A stretch of 64,000 bases of DNA from Candidatus Thiodiazotropha sp. LNASS1 (GTDB lineage: Bacteria; Pseudomonadota; Gammaproteobacteria; Chromatiales; Chromatiaceae), in the NCBI RefSeq assembly GCF_964212655.1, contig NZ_OZ156465.1, positions 248,001 to 312,000 on the forward strand. Reading direction: 5' to 3'. This document shows, one piece after another, positions 8,598 through 17,430 of the stretch. Both the position numbers and the translations under genes were made by a program. The notes under the pieces are model-generated. The model was given only the letters and a program-made list of their open reading frames with translations, did not search any database and was not told the DNA's origin. Position 1 is the stretch's first letter, and each line of letters begins with the position of its first letter.

Positions 8598-9695
8598 ATG
8601 TCAGGCAATACCATCGGCAAACTCTTCAGTGTGACCTCCTTTGGCGAGTCCCACGGTCCAGCCATCGGTTGTATCGTAGATGGCTGTCCTCCGGGGCTGG
8701 AACTCGCCGCCGGGGATCTGCAGCACGATCTGGATCGCCGCAAACCCGGCACCTCGCGCCATACCACCCAGCGGCGGGAGGCGGACGAAGTGGAGATTCT
8801 TTCCGGCGTCTTTGAGGGTAAAACCACCGGTACCCCCATCGGCCTGATTATCCGCAACACCGATCAACGTTCAAAGGACTACTCCGAAATCATGGACCGC
8901 TTTCGGCCGGGACATGCCGACTACACCTACAATCAGAAATACGGATTTCGGGATTACCGGGGCGGGGGTCGCTCCTCGGCACGTGAAACCGCGATGCGCG
9001 TCGCCGCAGGCGGGATCGCAAAAAAGTATCTGCGCGAGCGCTACGGCATTCAGATTCGCGGCTACCTGGCTCAGCTGGGTCCGATCAGGGCTGAAAAACT
9101 CGATTGGGATCAGGTGGAGAAAAACCCCTTTTTCTGTCCCGATGCAGACAAGGTGGCGGAGCTGGAGTCATTCATGGATGCCCTGCGTAAAGAGGGAAAC
9201 TCCATCGGTGCCCGCATCAACGTGGCAGCCAGCGGCATGCCCGCCGGCTTGGGTGAGCCCATCTTCGACCGTCTGGATGCCGAGCTTGCCCACGCACTGA
9301 TGAGTATCAATGCGGTAAAAGGCGTCGAACTGGGGGCCGGCTTCCACTGCGTCGAGCAGAAGGGCACCGAGCATCGGGATGAGATGACCCCCGACGGTTT
9401 CCTTACCAATCATGCCGGGGGTGTATTGGGAGGCATATCCAGCGGTCAGGATCTCTTGGCCTCGATAGCCTTGAAGCCGACATCGAGTCTGCGTTTGCCT
9501 GGTAAGACGGTCAATCGTGACGGTGATCCTGTCGAGGTTGTCACCGAAGGACGTCATGATCCCTGTGTCGGGATTCGGGCCACACCGATCGCCGAGGCAA
9601 TGGTGGCAATAGTGGTAATGGATCATGTGCTGCGCCATCGTGGACAGAATATGGACGTAGATTCCGGTCTGACGGATCTTGGTTCAAACGACTAG
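8598..9695 (+). CDS. aroC: Chorismate synthase
   Basis: This enzyme converts 5-enolpyruvylshikimate-3-phosphate to chorismate, the last common step of aromatic biosynthesis, using reduced FMN. The 365-residue product opens [10 protein letters not shown] with SFGESHG, and contains the signature segments GRSSARET ([20 protein letters not shown]-like) and [16 protein letters not shown]. The ATG at 8598 follows an AGGGG ribosome site and gives the family's usual N-terminus; an ATG 45 bases upstream overlaps tolC and is less likely. The next gene starts 11 bases downstream. Confidence 0.97.
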   Translation: MSGNTIGKLFSVTSFGESHGPAIGCIVDGCPPGLELAAGDLQHDLDRRKPGTSRHTTQRREADEVEILSGVFEGKTTGTPIGLIIRNTDQRSKDYSEIMDRFRPGHADYTYNQKYGFRDYRGGGRSSARETAMRVAAGGIAKKYLRERYGIQIRGYLAQLGPIRAEKLDWDQVEKNPFFCPDADKVAELESFMDALRKEGNSIGARINVAASGMPAGLGEPIFDRLDAELAHALMSINAVKGVELGAGFHCVEQKGTEHRDEMTPDGFLTNHAGGVLGGISSGQDLLASIALKPTSSLRLPGKTVNRDGDPVEVVTEGRHDPCVGIRATPIAEAMVAIVVMDHVLRHRGQNMDVDSGLTDLGSND

Positions 9696-9706
9696 GGCCT
9701 AACCCG

Positions 9707-10846
9707 ATGCGGATGCCCTACTGGCGTCTTTCCAGCTTCTATTTTTTTTACTTCGCATCCCTCGGTGCCCTGATCCCTTTCTGGGGACTCTACCTGCAAG
9801 CACGGAGTTTCACCCCGGTAGAGATCGGCGAGCTGATGGCGGTGATCATGGTCACTAAACTGATCGCACCCAATATCTGGGGCTGGATCGGTGACCATAC
9901 CGGCCACCGTATGCCCATTGTACGCCTGGCATCGCTGCTCTCGTTATGCTGTTTTCTGGGGGTCTTCATCGCAGACGGTTTCTGGCCGTTCGCCTTGGTG
10001 ATGATGCTGTTCAGTTTTTTCTGGAATGCGTCGCTGCCGCAATTCGAGGCAGTCACCATGAGTTACCTGCGGGAGCGTATTCAACGCTACAGTCTGATCC
10101 GCTTATGGGGTTCGATCGGCTTTATCCTGACCGTTGTCGCATTGGGGATCATGCTCGACCAGTGGGGCGTTGAGGTGATTCCCTATTTTGTATTGCTTCT
10201 CTTTTTCGGCATCTTAATCGATAGCCTGCTGGTTCCGGAGAAAGAGGCGGTAATGCCGGAACATGATCAGGGATCGATCTTACATGTGTTGCGGCGGAGT
10301 GATGTGATCGCGTTTCTTGTGGTCTGTTTTCTTATGCAGGCCAGCCATAGCGCCTACTACGCCTTCTACTCCATCTATATGGAAGAGGCAGGCTATTCCA
10401 GCAGTGTCATCGGGCAGCTGTGGGCGCTTGGTGTGATCGCCGAGGTGGGACTGTTTCTGGTGATGCACCGGCTGTTGCATCAATGGGGTGCGCGCAAGGT
10501 GCTGATCATCAGCCTTGTGATTGCGGTGGTGCGTTGGATCCTGGTTGGATCAGCACCTGATAATCTTTTCCTGGTGCTGCTGGCCCAGGTCATGCATGCG
10601 GCCACTTTTGGAACCTTTCATGCCGCAGCCATTCATTTGGTACATCACTATTTCATCGGTCGCCATCAGGGTAGGGGCCAGGCGCTCTACAGCAGTATCA
10701 GTTTTGGTGCGGGCGGGGCCTTCGGCAGTCTCCTCAGCGGTTATCTTTGGAGTGGCATTGGACCCGCCGCTACCTTTTGGATTGCAGCAGCTTATGCACT
10801 ATTGGCGGTTGTCATAGCCTGGCGCTGGGTCGATAGGGACAAGTAG
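9707..10846 (+). CDS. MFS transporter, HcaT/MFS_1-like
   Basis: The 379-residue, strongly hydrophobic protein has about 12 predicted membrane segments. Its opening (YWRLSSFYFFYFASLGALIP) and the loop IWGWIGDHTGHRMPIVR resemble the MFS_1-like/HcaT group, often annotated as phenylpropionate or nucleoside transporters. The true substrate cannot be told from sequence. It follows aroC closely and may be co-transcribed. There is no clear terminator after it. Confidence 0.85.
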   Translation: MRMPYWRLSSFYFFYFASLGALIPFWGLYLQARSFTPVEIGELMAVIMVTKLIAPNIWGWIGDHTGHRMPIVRLASLLSLCCFLGVFIADGFWPFALVMMLFSFFWNASLPQFEAVTMSYLRERIQRYSLIRLWGSIGFILTVVALGIMLDQWGVEVIPYFVLLLFFGILIDSLLVPEKEAVMPEHDQGSILHVLRRSDVIAFLVVCFLMQASHSAYYAFYSIYMEEAGYSSSVIGQLWALGVIAEVGLFLVMHRLLHQWGARKVLIISLVIAVVRWILVGSAPDNLFLVLLAQVMHAATFGTFHAAAIHLVHHYFIGRHQGRGQALYSSISFGAGGAFGSLLSGYLWSGIGPAATFWIAAAYALLAVVIAWRWVDRDK

Positions 10847-10916
10847 GCGTGCGCTGCTGAGGCGCGCCTGCGACAGGCCTGGCATTCAACAAATCGTACC
10901 CTGTCCTCAAAATGAC

Positions 10917-10945
10917 TTGACAGCAATTGTGATGGGCAGTAAGTT
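10917..10945 (+). promoter_or_regulatory. Candidate sigma-70 promoter for ndk
   Basis: A perfect -35 hexamer TTGACA (10917-10922) is followed after 17 bases by a poor -10 match TAAGTT. Position, about 75 bases before ndk, is plausible, but the -10 is weak. Confidence 0.3.
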
Positions 10946-11020
10946 GCGCGCATGCTGCACCGCAGCATTGAAATCTAACCTTTGAATCCATTCACTAACG
11001 ACTGACTCGGGAGCTCCATC

Positions 11021-11449
11021 ATGGCCATCGAACAGACCCTATCCATTATCAAGCCGGATGCAGTAGCAAAAAACGTGATCGGGAAGATCTATAGCCGATT
11101 CGAATCCGCCGGTTTGAGGATCGTGGCCTCACGGATGTTCCAGTTGAGCCGGGAACAGGCGGGGGAATTCTATGCGGTACACAAAGGGCGTCCCTTCTAC
11201 AAAGATCTGATCGATTTCATGACGTCAGGCCCTGTGATGGTACAGGTGCTGGAAGGCGATAACGCCATCTCCCGCAACCGTGAGATCATGGGCGCCACCA
11301 ATCCGCAAGAGGCGGCTGCAGGTACTATCCGTGCCGATTTTGCAGAAACGGTGGATGAGAACGCAGTGCATGGATCCGACGGCCCGGATACGGCCAGGGT
11401 TGAGATCAGCTTCTTTTTTCCCGAAGGCGTCTGTGCAAGAACCCGTTGA
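11021..11449 (+). CDS. ndk: Nucleoside diphosphate kinase
   Basis: Ndk transfers the gamma-phosphate between nucleoside triphosphates and diphosphates through a phosphohistidine. The 142-residue length is standard; the opening [12 protein letters not shown]-like segment ([10 protein letters not shown]), the active-site NAVHGSD with H117, and the C-terminal EISFFF are all present. The start ATG follows GGGAGCTCC. A hairpin lies between it and the convergent LysR gene. Confidence 0.97.
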   Translation: MAIEQTLSIIKPDAVAKNVIGKIYSRFESAGLRIVASRMFQLSREQAGEFYAVHKGRPFYKDLIDFMTSGPVMVQVLEGDNAISRNREIMGATNPQEAAAGTIRADFAETVDENAVHGSDGPDTARVEISFFFPEGVCARTR

Positions 11450-11541
11450 TCCTGTTTGTGGCTTGGCTGCCGCCAATCGACAAACCCGGGCGGTGTTCGC
11501 CAGTTACCTTTCAGCATTGATACATCGTATACACATGCTTA

Positions 11542-11574
11542 CCGGCAACCTCTGAAGAAATCGGGGGTTGCCGG
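11542..11574. terminator. Hairpin between convergent ndk and LysR genes
   Basis: CCGGCAACC (11542-11550) and GGTTGCCGG (11566-11574) form a perfect 9-bp stem around a 15-base loop. The location between two convergent genes fits a bidirectional terminator, but there is no strong T run on either side. Confidence 0.5.
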
Positions 11575-11576
11575 GG

Positions 11577-12452
11577 CTATTTACTGCCGGAAAACAGTAA
11601 CAGCTCCCGCATCGCACGTGCAGCATTGGATAGGGTACGTTTATGATGCGTGACGATACCAAGCGAACGGCTTAACTTCAGCTTGGGTACCTGTAACTGA
11701 ACCAGGTGATCATCCACCAGGATCTCAGGCAGGAGACTCCAGCCCAGACCTATGGTGGCCATCATTTTCAGGGTTTCGAGGTAATCCGTGGAAAGCGTGC
11801 AATTGACATGCAGGTGGTGCTGGCCGATGCGTTGCTCAATCAGGCTTCGGGTATAAGTGCCGCGGGATGGCAGAACCGCAGGGTAATCCAATAATTCGCG
11901 CAGACTCACTGCACGCTGTTTTGCCAGGGGATGGTCCAGTCCGACCACAACAGCCATTGGGTCATGCCAAATTATCCTGCTCTGCAGGGCGTCAACAGGA
12001 TTCAACGGGAGGGTAACGACAGCGAGCTCCAACTCCCCCTGTTCCACCGATTGACACGCCTTTTCTGATTCCATGAAGCGGATATCCAGATCGACTTGTG
12101 GGTTAGTGTCACTGTAGCTGCGCAGTACGGCTGGCAGTCGATGCAGGCCGATGTGGTGGCTCGTGGCCATTGCCAGGCTTCCGGCAACCCGGCCGGTGAG
12201 ATTGGCAAGTTCCCGGCGCATATCGCTCAACTGGTCAATGATATGCTCCGCTCTCGGGAGTAGATGCCGCCCGGCTTCGGTAAGAAAGATCTGGCGTCCC
12301 ATGCGATCGAACAACCGGGTATCGAGTTCACTCTCCAGTGTGGCTATGCGCTTACTGATAGCGGGTTGGGTGAGAAAAAGATGTTCCGCCGCCAGGGAGA
12401 ATGAACCGTCATGAGCCACCTGAACAAAGGCGCGAAGGGTATTTAATTCCAT
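11577..12452 (-). CDS. LysR-family transcriptional regulator
   Basis: The 291-residue protein has an N-terminal winged helix-turn-helix (residues 1-60: LRAFVQVAHDGSFSLAAEHL, then LTQPAISKRIATLE) and a periplasmic-binding-protein-like effector domain. It is divergent from leuC with 112 bases between start codons, the usual arrangement for a regulator acting on its neighbour. Regulation of leuCDB is therefore inferred. Its AGAGGAA ribosome site lies inside a small inverted repeat, ATTC-N7-GAAT, that could serve autoregulation. Confidence 0.92.
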   Translation of the reverse strand: MELNTLRAFVQVAHDGSFSLAAEHLFLTQPAISKRIATLESELDTRLFDRMGRQIFLTEAGRHLLPRAEHIIDQLSDMRRELANLTGRVAGSLAMATSHHIGLHRLPAVLRSYSDTNPQVDLDIRFMESEKACQSVEQGELELAVVTLPLNPVDALQSRIIWHDPMAVVVGLDHPLAKQRAVSLRELLDYPAVLPSRGTYTRSLIEQRIGQHHLHVNCTLSTDYLETLKMMATIGLGWSLLPEILVDDHLVQLQVPKLKLSRSLGIVTHHKRTLSNAARAMRELLLFSGSK

Positions 12453-12564
12453 ATCTATTCCTCTAAAGAATGGAAAAAATGAAAATTATGAATTTGTATT
12501 ATGTAGCATACTCCCCTATGTTTTTCACTAGCATTTTTGAACGATCCTTATGAGGTTACGAGAG
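12453..12564. promoter_or_regulatory. Divergent LysR/leuC control region
   Basis: This A+T-rich 112-base spacer must hold both promoters. It contains ATTC-N7-GAAT (12457-12471), a LysR-type dyad with T-N11-A spacing that also covers the LysR gene's ribosome site. Operator assignment is inference. Confidence 0.4.
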
Positions 12565-13986
12565 ATGAGCGCCAAGACCCTATACGACAAATTGTGGGAT
12601 TCTCATGTGGTGCGTACGGAAGAGGACGGTACATCACTGATCTATATCGATAGGCATCTGGTGCATGAAGTAACATCACCTCAGGCATTCGAAGGTCTGC
12701 GTCTGGCCGGACGCAAGCCATGGCGGGTCGAGGCCAATCTCGCGACGCCTGACCATAATGTACCAACCACGCCTCGACAAGGTGGCGTTGAATCCATTCA
12801 GGATCCGATATCGCGGACTCAGGTCGAGACCCTGGACACGAATTGTGAAGATTTCGGTATTACTGAATTCAAGATGCTCGATACACGGCAGGGTATTGTT
12901 CATGTAGTCGGCCCTGAGCAGGGAGCAACCCTGCCGGGTATGACTGTAGTGTGTGGCGACTCCCATACCTCCACCCATGGCGCAATAGGCGCATTGGCGC
13001 ATGGCATAGGGACCTCCGAGGTAGAGCATGTACTGGCCACACAATGCCTGATCCAGAAGAAATCGAAGGCCATGCGGATCCTGGTTGAGGGTAAAACGGC
13101 ACCTGGCGTGACAGCAAAGGATATTGTGCTTGCCATCATTGGCCGGATCGGTACCGCAGGGGGTACAGGTTATGCAGTCGAATTTGCCGGCTCGGCGATT
13201 GAAGATCTCTCCATCGAGGGCCGTCTCACTCTCTGTAACATGGCTATCGAGGCGGGTGCGCGAGCCGGCTTTGTGGCCGTTGACGATAAAACCATCGACT
13301 ATGTCAAAGGGCGTCCCTACGCCCCCAGCGGCGAGACATGGGAAAAAGCAGTTGCCTATTGGCGGACCTTGCACAGTGACGAGGGTGCGGAATTCCATCG
13401 TGTGGTGACCCTGGATGCGGCTGTCATCAAACCCCAGGTTACCTGGGGCACATCTCCTGAGATGGTGGTGGCGGTGGATCAGGTGGTACCGGACCCGGCC
13501 AATGAGTCCGACAGTGTCAAGGCGGAAGGAATGCAACGCGCCCTTGACTACATGGGCCTGGAAGCGGGTACGCCGATCACCAAGATCGCTTTGGACAAGG
13601 TCTTTATCGGCTCATGCACCAATTCAAGGATAGAGGATCTGCGTGCAGCGGCGGCAATTGCAAAGGGTCGTAAGGTGGCGGACAACGTCAAGCTTGCGCT
13701 GGTGGTGCCTGGATCCGGCCTGGTGAAGGCCCAGGCCGAGCAAGAGGGGCTTGATCAGATCTTTATCGATGCCGGTTTTGAGTGGCGTGAACCCGGCTGT
13801 TCCATGTGTCTTGCCATGAATGCAGACCGTCTGTTGTCCGGAGAGCGTTGCGCCTCCACTTCGAATCGAAATTTCGAGGGTAGGCAGGGGCAGGGGGGGC
13901 GTACCCATCTGGTGAGTCCCGCAATGGCCGCCGCCGCCGCGGTAGTGGGTCGTTTCGTTGACCTTGACGATCTTAACATCAGATAA
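12565..13986 (+). CDS. leuC: 3-isopropylmalate dehydratase, large subunit
   Basis: LeuC with LeuD isomerises 2-isopropylmalate to 3-isopropylmalate in leucine biosynthesis. The product (473 residues) is an aconitase-type protein: [12 protein letters not shown] binds substrate, and the 4Fe-4S ligands are in FIGSCTNSR and in GCSMCLAMN. The ATG at 12565 gives the standard opening [11 protein letters not shown] and sits about ten bases after GAGG. leuD follows after a 28-base gap. leuA is not in the window. Confidence 0.97.
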   Translation: MSAKTLYDKLWDSHVVRTEEDGTSLIYIDRHLVHEVTSPQAFEGLRLAGRKPWRVEANLATPDHNVPTTPRQGGVESIQDPISRTQVETLDTNCEDFGITEFKMLDTRQGIVHVVGPEQGATLPGMTVVCGDSHTSTHGAIGALAHGIGTSEVEHVLATQCLIQKKSKAMRILVEGKTAPGVTAKDIVLAIIGRIGTAGGTGYAVEFAGSAIEDLSIEGRLTLCNMAIEAGARAGFVAVDDKTIDYVKGRPYAPSGETWEKAVAYWRTLHSDEGAEFHRVVTLDAAVIKPQVTWGTSPEMVVAVDQVVPDPANESDSVKAEGMQRALDYMGLEAGTPITKIALDKVFIGSCTNSRIEDLRAAAAIAKGRKVADNVKLALVVPGSGLVKAQAEQEGLDQIFIDAGFEWREPGCSMCLAMNADRLLSGERCASTSNRNFEGRQGQGGRTHLVSPAMAAAAAVVGRFVDLDDLNIR

Positions 13987-14014
13987 AACGGGTTTGGATT
14001 AAGCGGAGACAGTA

Positions 14015-14653
14015 ATGGATAAATTCAATACATTTACAGGTATCGTCTGCCCTCTGGATAGATCCAATGTGGATACAGACGTCATTATTCCGAAGCAGTT
14101 TCTCAAGTCGATCAAGCGTTCCGGCTTTGGCCCCAATCTGTTCGATGAGTGGCGTTATCTGGATCATGGCGAGCCGGGCATGGATAACAGTAAACGAACT
14201 GTCAATCCCGATTTCGTATTAAACGATCCTCGCTATCAAGCTGCACAGATCCTTCTGGCACGGGAAAATTTCGGTTGTGGCTCATCCCGTGAACATGCGC
14301 CCTGGGCCCTGGAGGACTACGGATTCAAGGTGATATTGGCCCCGAGCTTTGCCGATATTTTCTTCAATAATAGCTTTAAGAATGGATTGCTTCCTATTGT
14401 ATTAAAAGCAAAAATAATTGATGACCTGTTTCGGCAATCAAGCGATGAAGAGGCCCTGGAGATGACAGTGAACCTGTTGGATCAACTGCTCACGACAGAC
14501 CATGGGCAAATCCCATTCGAAGTGGATGCTTTTCGCAAGCACTGTCTGCTGAATGGCTTGGATGATATTGGTCTGACGCTGCAGCATGTTGACGATATCA
14601 AGGCCTATGAGAAGCGTAGACGGGTAGAGGCCCCTTGGTTGTTTACTGATTAA
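14015..14653 (+). CDS. leuD: 3-isopropylmalate dehydratase, small subunit
   Basis: This is the swivel-domain partner of LeuC. The 212-residue length is normal, and the sequence has [14 protein letters not shown] near the start and the conserved [15 protein letters not shown] in the middle. A GGAGA ribosome site precedes the ATG. It is the second gene of leuC-leuD-leuB. Confidence 0.97.
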   Translation: MDKFNTFTGIVCPLDRSNVDTDVIIPKQFLKSIKRSGFGPNLFDEWRYLDHGEPGMDNSKRTVNPDFVLNDPRYQAAQILLARENFGCGSSREHAPWALEDYGFKVILAPSFADIFFNNSFKNGLLPIVLKAKIIDDLFRQSSDEEALEMTVNLLDQLLTTDHGQIPFEVDAFRKHCLLNGLDDIGLTLQHVDDIKAYEKRRRVEAPWLFTD

Positions 14654-14766
14654 GCGCCCGCGTGTAATTGGTACGCTGATCGTATTGGAATCACAAATAA
14701 CAGATAACTTATTGAATTTATATTAATATCGCTGCCGAACTCTGCTCGGTCGCAAGGTACAAAGTG

Positions 14767-15843
14767 ATGAGTAAAAATATATTGGTTTTGCCGGGTGACG
14801 GCATTGGACCTGAAATAGTTTCAGAGGCTGTCAAGGTATTGGCGGTACTGCGGGATGATTTCGGTTTGGACGTCGATCTCGATGAGGCATTGGTTGGTGG
14901 CGCTGCGATCGACGCAACAGGCGGGCCGTTGCCTGATGCCACGCTTGATTTGGCTCGAGAGGTGGATGCCATTCTGCTGGGCGCGGTTGGTGGACCTAAA
15001 TGGGAGGCATTGGATATCTCAATTCGTCCGGAAAAGGGGTTATTGGGGTTGCGATCGGAGCTGAATCTGTTTGCCAATTTACGTCCCGCTATCCTCTATC
15101 CTCAGCTGGCCGCGGCTTCTAGCCTCAAGGCGGATATCGTTGCCGGTCTCAACATCATGATAGTGCGCGAGCTCACCGGTGGCATCTACTTCGGTCAGCC
15201 AAGAGGGGTTCGTGAACTTGACAGTGGTGAACGCCAGGGCTTTAACACACTTGTCTACAGCGAATCGGAGATTGAGCGTATCGCTGGAGTCGCCTTTGAT
15301 ATTGCCAGAAAGCGCGGCAGCAGGCTCTGTTCAGTCGATAAGGCCAACGTACTCGAATCCACTGAGCTCTGGCGGGAGGTCGTGACGCGAGTTGGCGAGG
15401 CGTATGCGGATGTGGAACTGAGTCACATGTATGTCGATAACGCTGCGATGCAACTGGTGAAATGGCCAAAACAGTTCGATGTGATGGTGACGACCAATAT
15501 GTTTGGGGATATTCTATCGGATTGTGCAGCAATGCTGACCGGCTCCATTGGCATGCTGCCGTCGGCTTCTCTGGATGAGCGGGGTAAAGGGATGTATGAA
15601 CCGATTCACGGTTCGGCGCCGGATATTGCGGGTCAGGGTACGGCCAATCCCCTGGCAACGATTCTCTCCGTGGCTATGATGTTGCGCTACAGTCTTGATG
15701 AGCCGGTGATGGCCGATCGGATTGAACATGCAGTGGACAGGGTTCTGGATGACGGACTGCGCACAGCGGATATCATGTCGGATGGGATGACTGAAGTGAG
15801 CTGTGAATCGATGGGCGACGCCGTGGTATCGGCATTGAGTTAA
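14767..15843 (+). CDS. leuB: 3-isopropylmalate dehydrogenase
   Basis: LeuB oxidatively decarboxylates 3-isopropylmalate with NAD+. The 358-residue protein shows [10 protein letters not shown] at the N-terminus, [10 protein letters not shown], and the metal/cofactor segment [10 protein letters not shown] followed by [12 protein letters not shown] directly before the ATG could also start translation, adding one residue; the ATG at 14767 is preferred. asd follows after 63 bases containing a short hairpin. Confidence 0.97.
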   Translation: MSKNILVLPGDGIGPEIVSEAVKVLAVLRDDFGLDVDLDEALVGGAAIDATGGPLPDATLDLAREVDAILLGAVGGPKWEALDISIRPEKGLLGLRSELNLFANLRPAILYPQLAAASSLKADIVAGLNIMIVRELTGGIYFGQPRGVRELDSGERQGFNTLVYSESEIERIAGVAFDIARKRGSRLCSVDKANVLESTELWREVVTRVGEAYADVELSHMYVDNAAMQLVKWPKQFDVMVTTNMFGDILSDCAAMLTGSIGMLPSASLDERGKGMYEPIHGSAPDIAGQGTANPLATILSVAMMLRYSLDEPVMADRIEHAVDRVLDDGLRTADIMSDGMTEVSCESMGDAVVSALS

Positions 15844-15853
15844 ACTAGAGGCT

Positions 15854-15869
15854 CTGCGGCTTGCCGCAG
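15854..15869 (+). terminator. Short hairpin between leuB and asd
   Basis: CTGCGG-CTTG-CCGCAG forms a 6-bp stem with a CUUG tetraloop, eleven bases after the leuB stop. A run of eight T follows only after a further 15 bases, so it is at best an attenuating or processing structure rather than a strong terminator. Confidence 0.35.
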
Positions 15870-15906
15870 CGGGCTACTGAATTACTTTTTTTTGGTTATA
15901 TTAGAG

Positions 15907-17022
15907 ATGAAACGAGTCGGATTTGTTGGTTGGCGCGGGATGGTAGGTTCCGTATTAATGGGGCGCATGCGGGAAGAGAATGACTTCGCCGCCATTGAAG
16001 AGCCGGTATTCTTCACGACATCGCAAGTCGGCCAGCTGGGCCCGGATATCGGTAGAGAACGGGCACCGCTGAGAGATGCCACTGATATCGATGCCTTGAT
16101 GGAGATGGATGCCATTCTCACCTGTCAGGGCGGAAGCTACACAAACAAGGTCTATGACAGCTTGCGCTCGGCGGGTTGGCAAGGGTATTGGATCGATGCA
16201 GCATCCAGCCTGCGCATGAAGGACCATTCGCTGATCGTCCTGGATCCGGTGAATGACGGGGTTATTCGCGACGGCCTGGCTAACGGTACAAAAGATTTTA
16301 TCGGCGGCAACTGTACCGTGAGTTTGATGTTGATGGCGCTGGGCGGTCTGTTTCAGCGGGATCTCGTGGAGTGGGTGACATCCATGACCTATCAGGCTGC
16401 CTCGGGCGCGGGTGCGCGCAACATGCGTGAATTGATCGGTCAGATGGGTGCAGTCGAGGCGTCGGTAAGGGATTATCTGGCTGATCCCGCTTCTGCTATC
16501 CTCGATATCGATCGGCAGGTGGCTGAGACGCTCCGTAGCGAGAGTTTCCCGACAGAGAATTTTGGAGCAGCCTTGGCGGGAAGTCTCATTCCGTGGATCG
16601 ATGTGGCCCTGGAAAACGGTCAGAGCAAGGAGGAGTGGAAGGGATTCGTTGAAACCAACAAGATACTCGGTCGTGGCGACAAACCGGTTCCCATCGACGG
16701 TACCTGCGTAAGAATCGGCTCTATGCGCTGTCATAGTCAGGCATTGACCATAAAGTTACGTAGTGACGTGCCGATAGACGAAGTGGAGTCGATATTGGCC
16801 AGCGCCAATGATTGGGTAAAGGTTATCCCGAATGCGCGGGATATTACGATACAGGAATTGAATCCTGCCCAGGTTACAGGAACCTTGTCCGTCCCGGTGG
16901 GACGGCTGAGAAAGATGAATCTGGGTGAACAGTATCTGAATGCCTTTACGGTGGGTGACCAACTGCTTTGGGGTGCAGCTGAACCGTTGCGGCGTATGTT
17001 GAAAATTCTGCTGGAGGCTTGA
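15907..17022 (+). CDS. asd: Aspartate-semialdehyde dehydrogenase
   Basis: Asd reduces aspartyl phosphate to aspartate semialdehyde for lysine, threonine, methionine and diaminopimelate synthesis. The 371-residue product is of the gammaproteobacterial type: [14 protein letters not shown] binds [13 protein letters not shown] holds the active-site Cys, and [13 protein letters not shown] is conserved. The ATG at 15907 gives the standard start; a GTG-type start 15 bases earlier is less likely. A strong terminator follows the gene. Confidence 0.97.
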   Translation: MKRVGFVGWRGMVGSVLMGRMREENDFAAIEEPVFFTTSQVGQLGPDIGRERAPLRDATDIDALMEMDAILTCQGGSYTNKVYDSLRSAGWQGYWIDAASSLRMKDHSLIVLDPVNDGVIRDGLANGTKDFIGGNCTVSLMLMALGGLFQRDLVEWVTSMTYQAASGAGARNMRELIGQMGAVEASVRDYLADPASAILDIDRQVAETLRSESFPTENFGAALAGSLIPWIDVALENGQSKEEWKGFVETNKILGRGDKPVPIDGTCVRIGSMRCHSQALTIKLRSDVPIDEVESILASANDWVKVIPNARDITIQELNPAQVTGTLSVPVGRLRKMNLGEQYLNAFTVGDQLLWGAAEPLRRMLKILLEA

Positions 17023-17055
17023 AGCACCGACAGAATGACTGCGCTGATGGTGTGT

Positions 17056-17094
17056 AACCCCGTCGTAGAGTCAGCCGGCTGACGACGGGGTTTT
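17056..17094 (+). terminator. Rho-independent terminator after asd
   Basis: AACCCCGTCGT (17056-17066) pairs with ACGACGGGGTT (17082-17092), and T residues follow. A second palindrome, GTCAGC-CG-GCTGAC, sits in the loop. Together they mark the end of the leuCDB-asd unit. The remainder of the 408-base gap to fimV is A+T-rich promoter-like sequence with no gene. Confidence 0.8.
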
Positions 17095-17430
17095 CTATTT
17101 CAGGCCAAGGAGTGGAGGGATCGATTCAGCGTCGTTTTACAGCAGATGGAAATGACAGAGGGTTATCAGGAGTAGAGGGGTATTTATTCAGCGTGAAAAA
17201 CTCGACCTGTTTCTCACTTTGGGTAGTCGCCGGCTAGCACTGGCAAAGTATCGCAAAAAATAGTGTGAAGATCATCGAAGTTTTGGTAAAAAGATCATTT
17301 ATCAGCTATAGTTAGCGACTAATTATTAAGTTTATTCTAAACCTATCGGGACTGTTCAGGGGACCATTTTGAACACTATATTTCGGAATGAGTTTGACCG
17401 GTGGGTTATGTTTTCTGGCAAGGAGGAAGC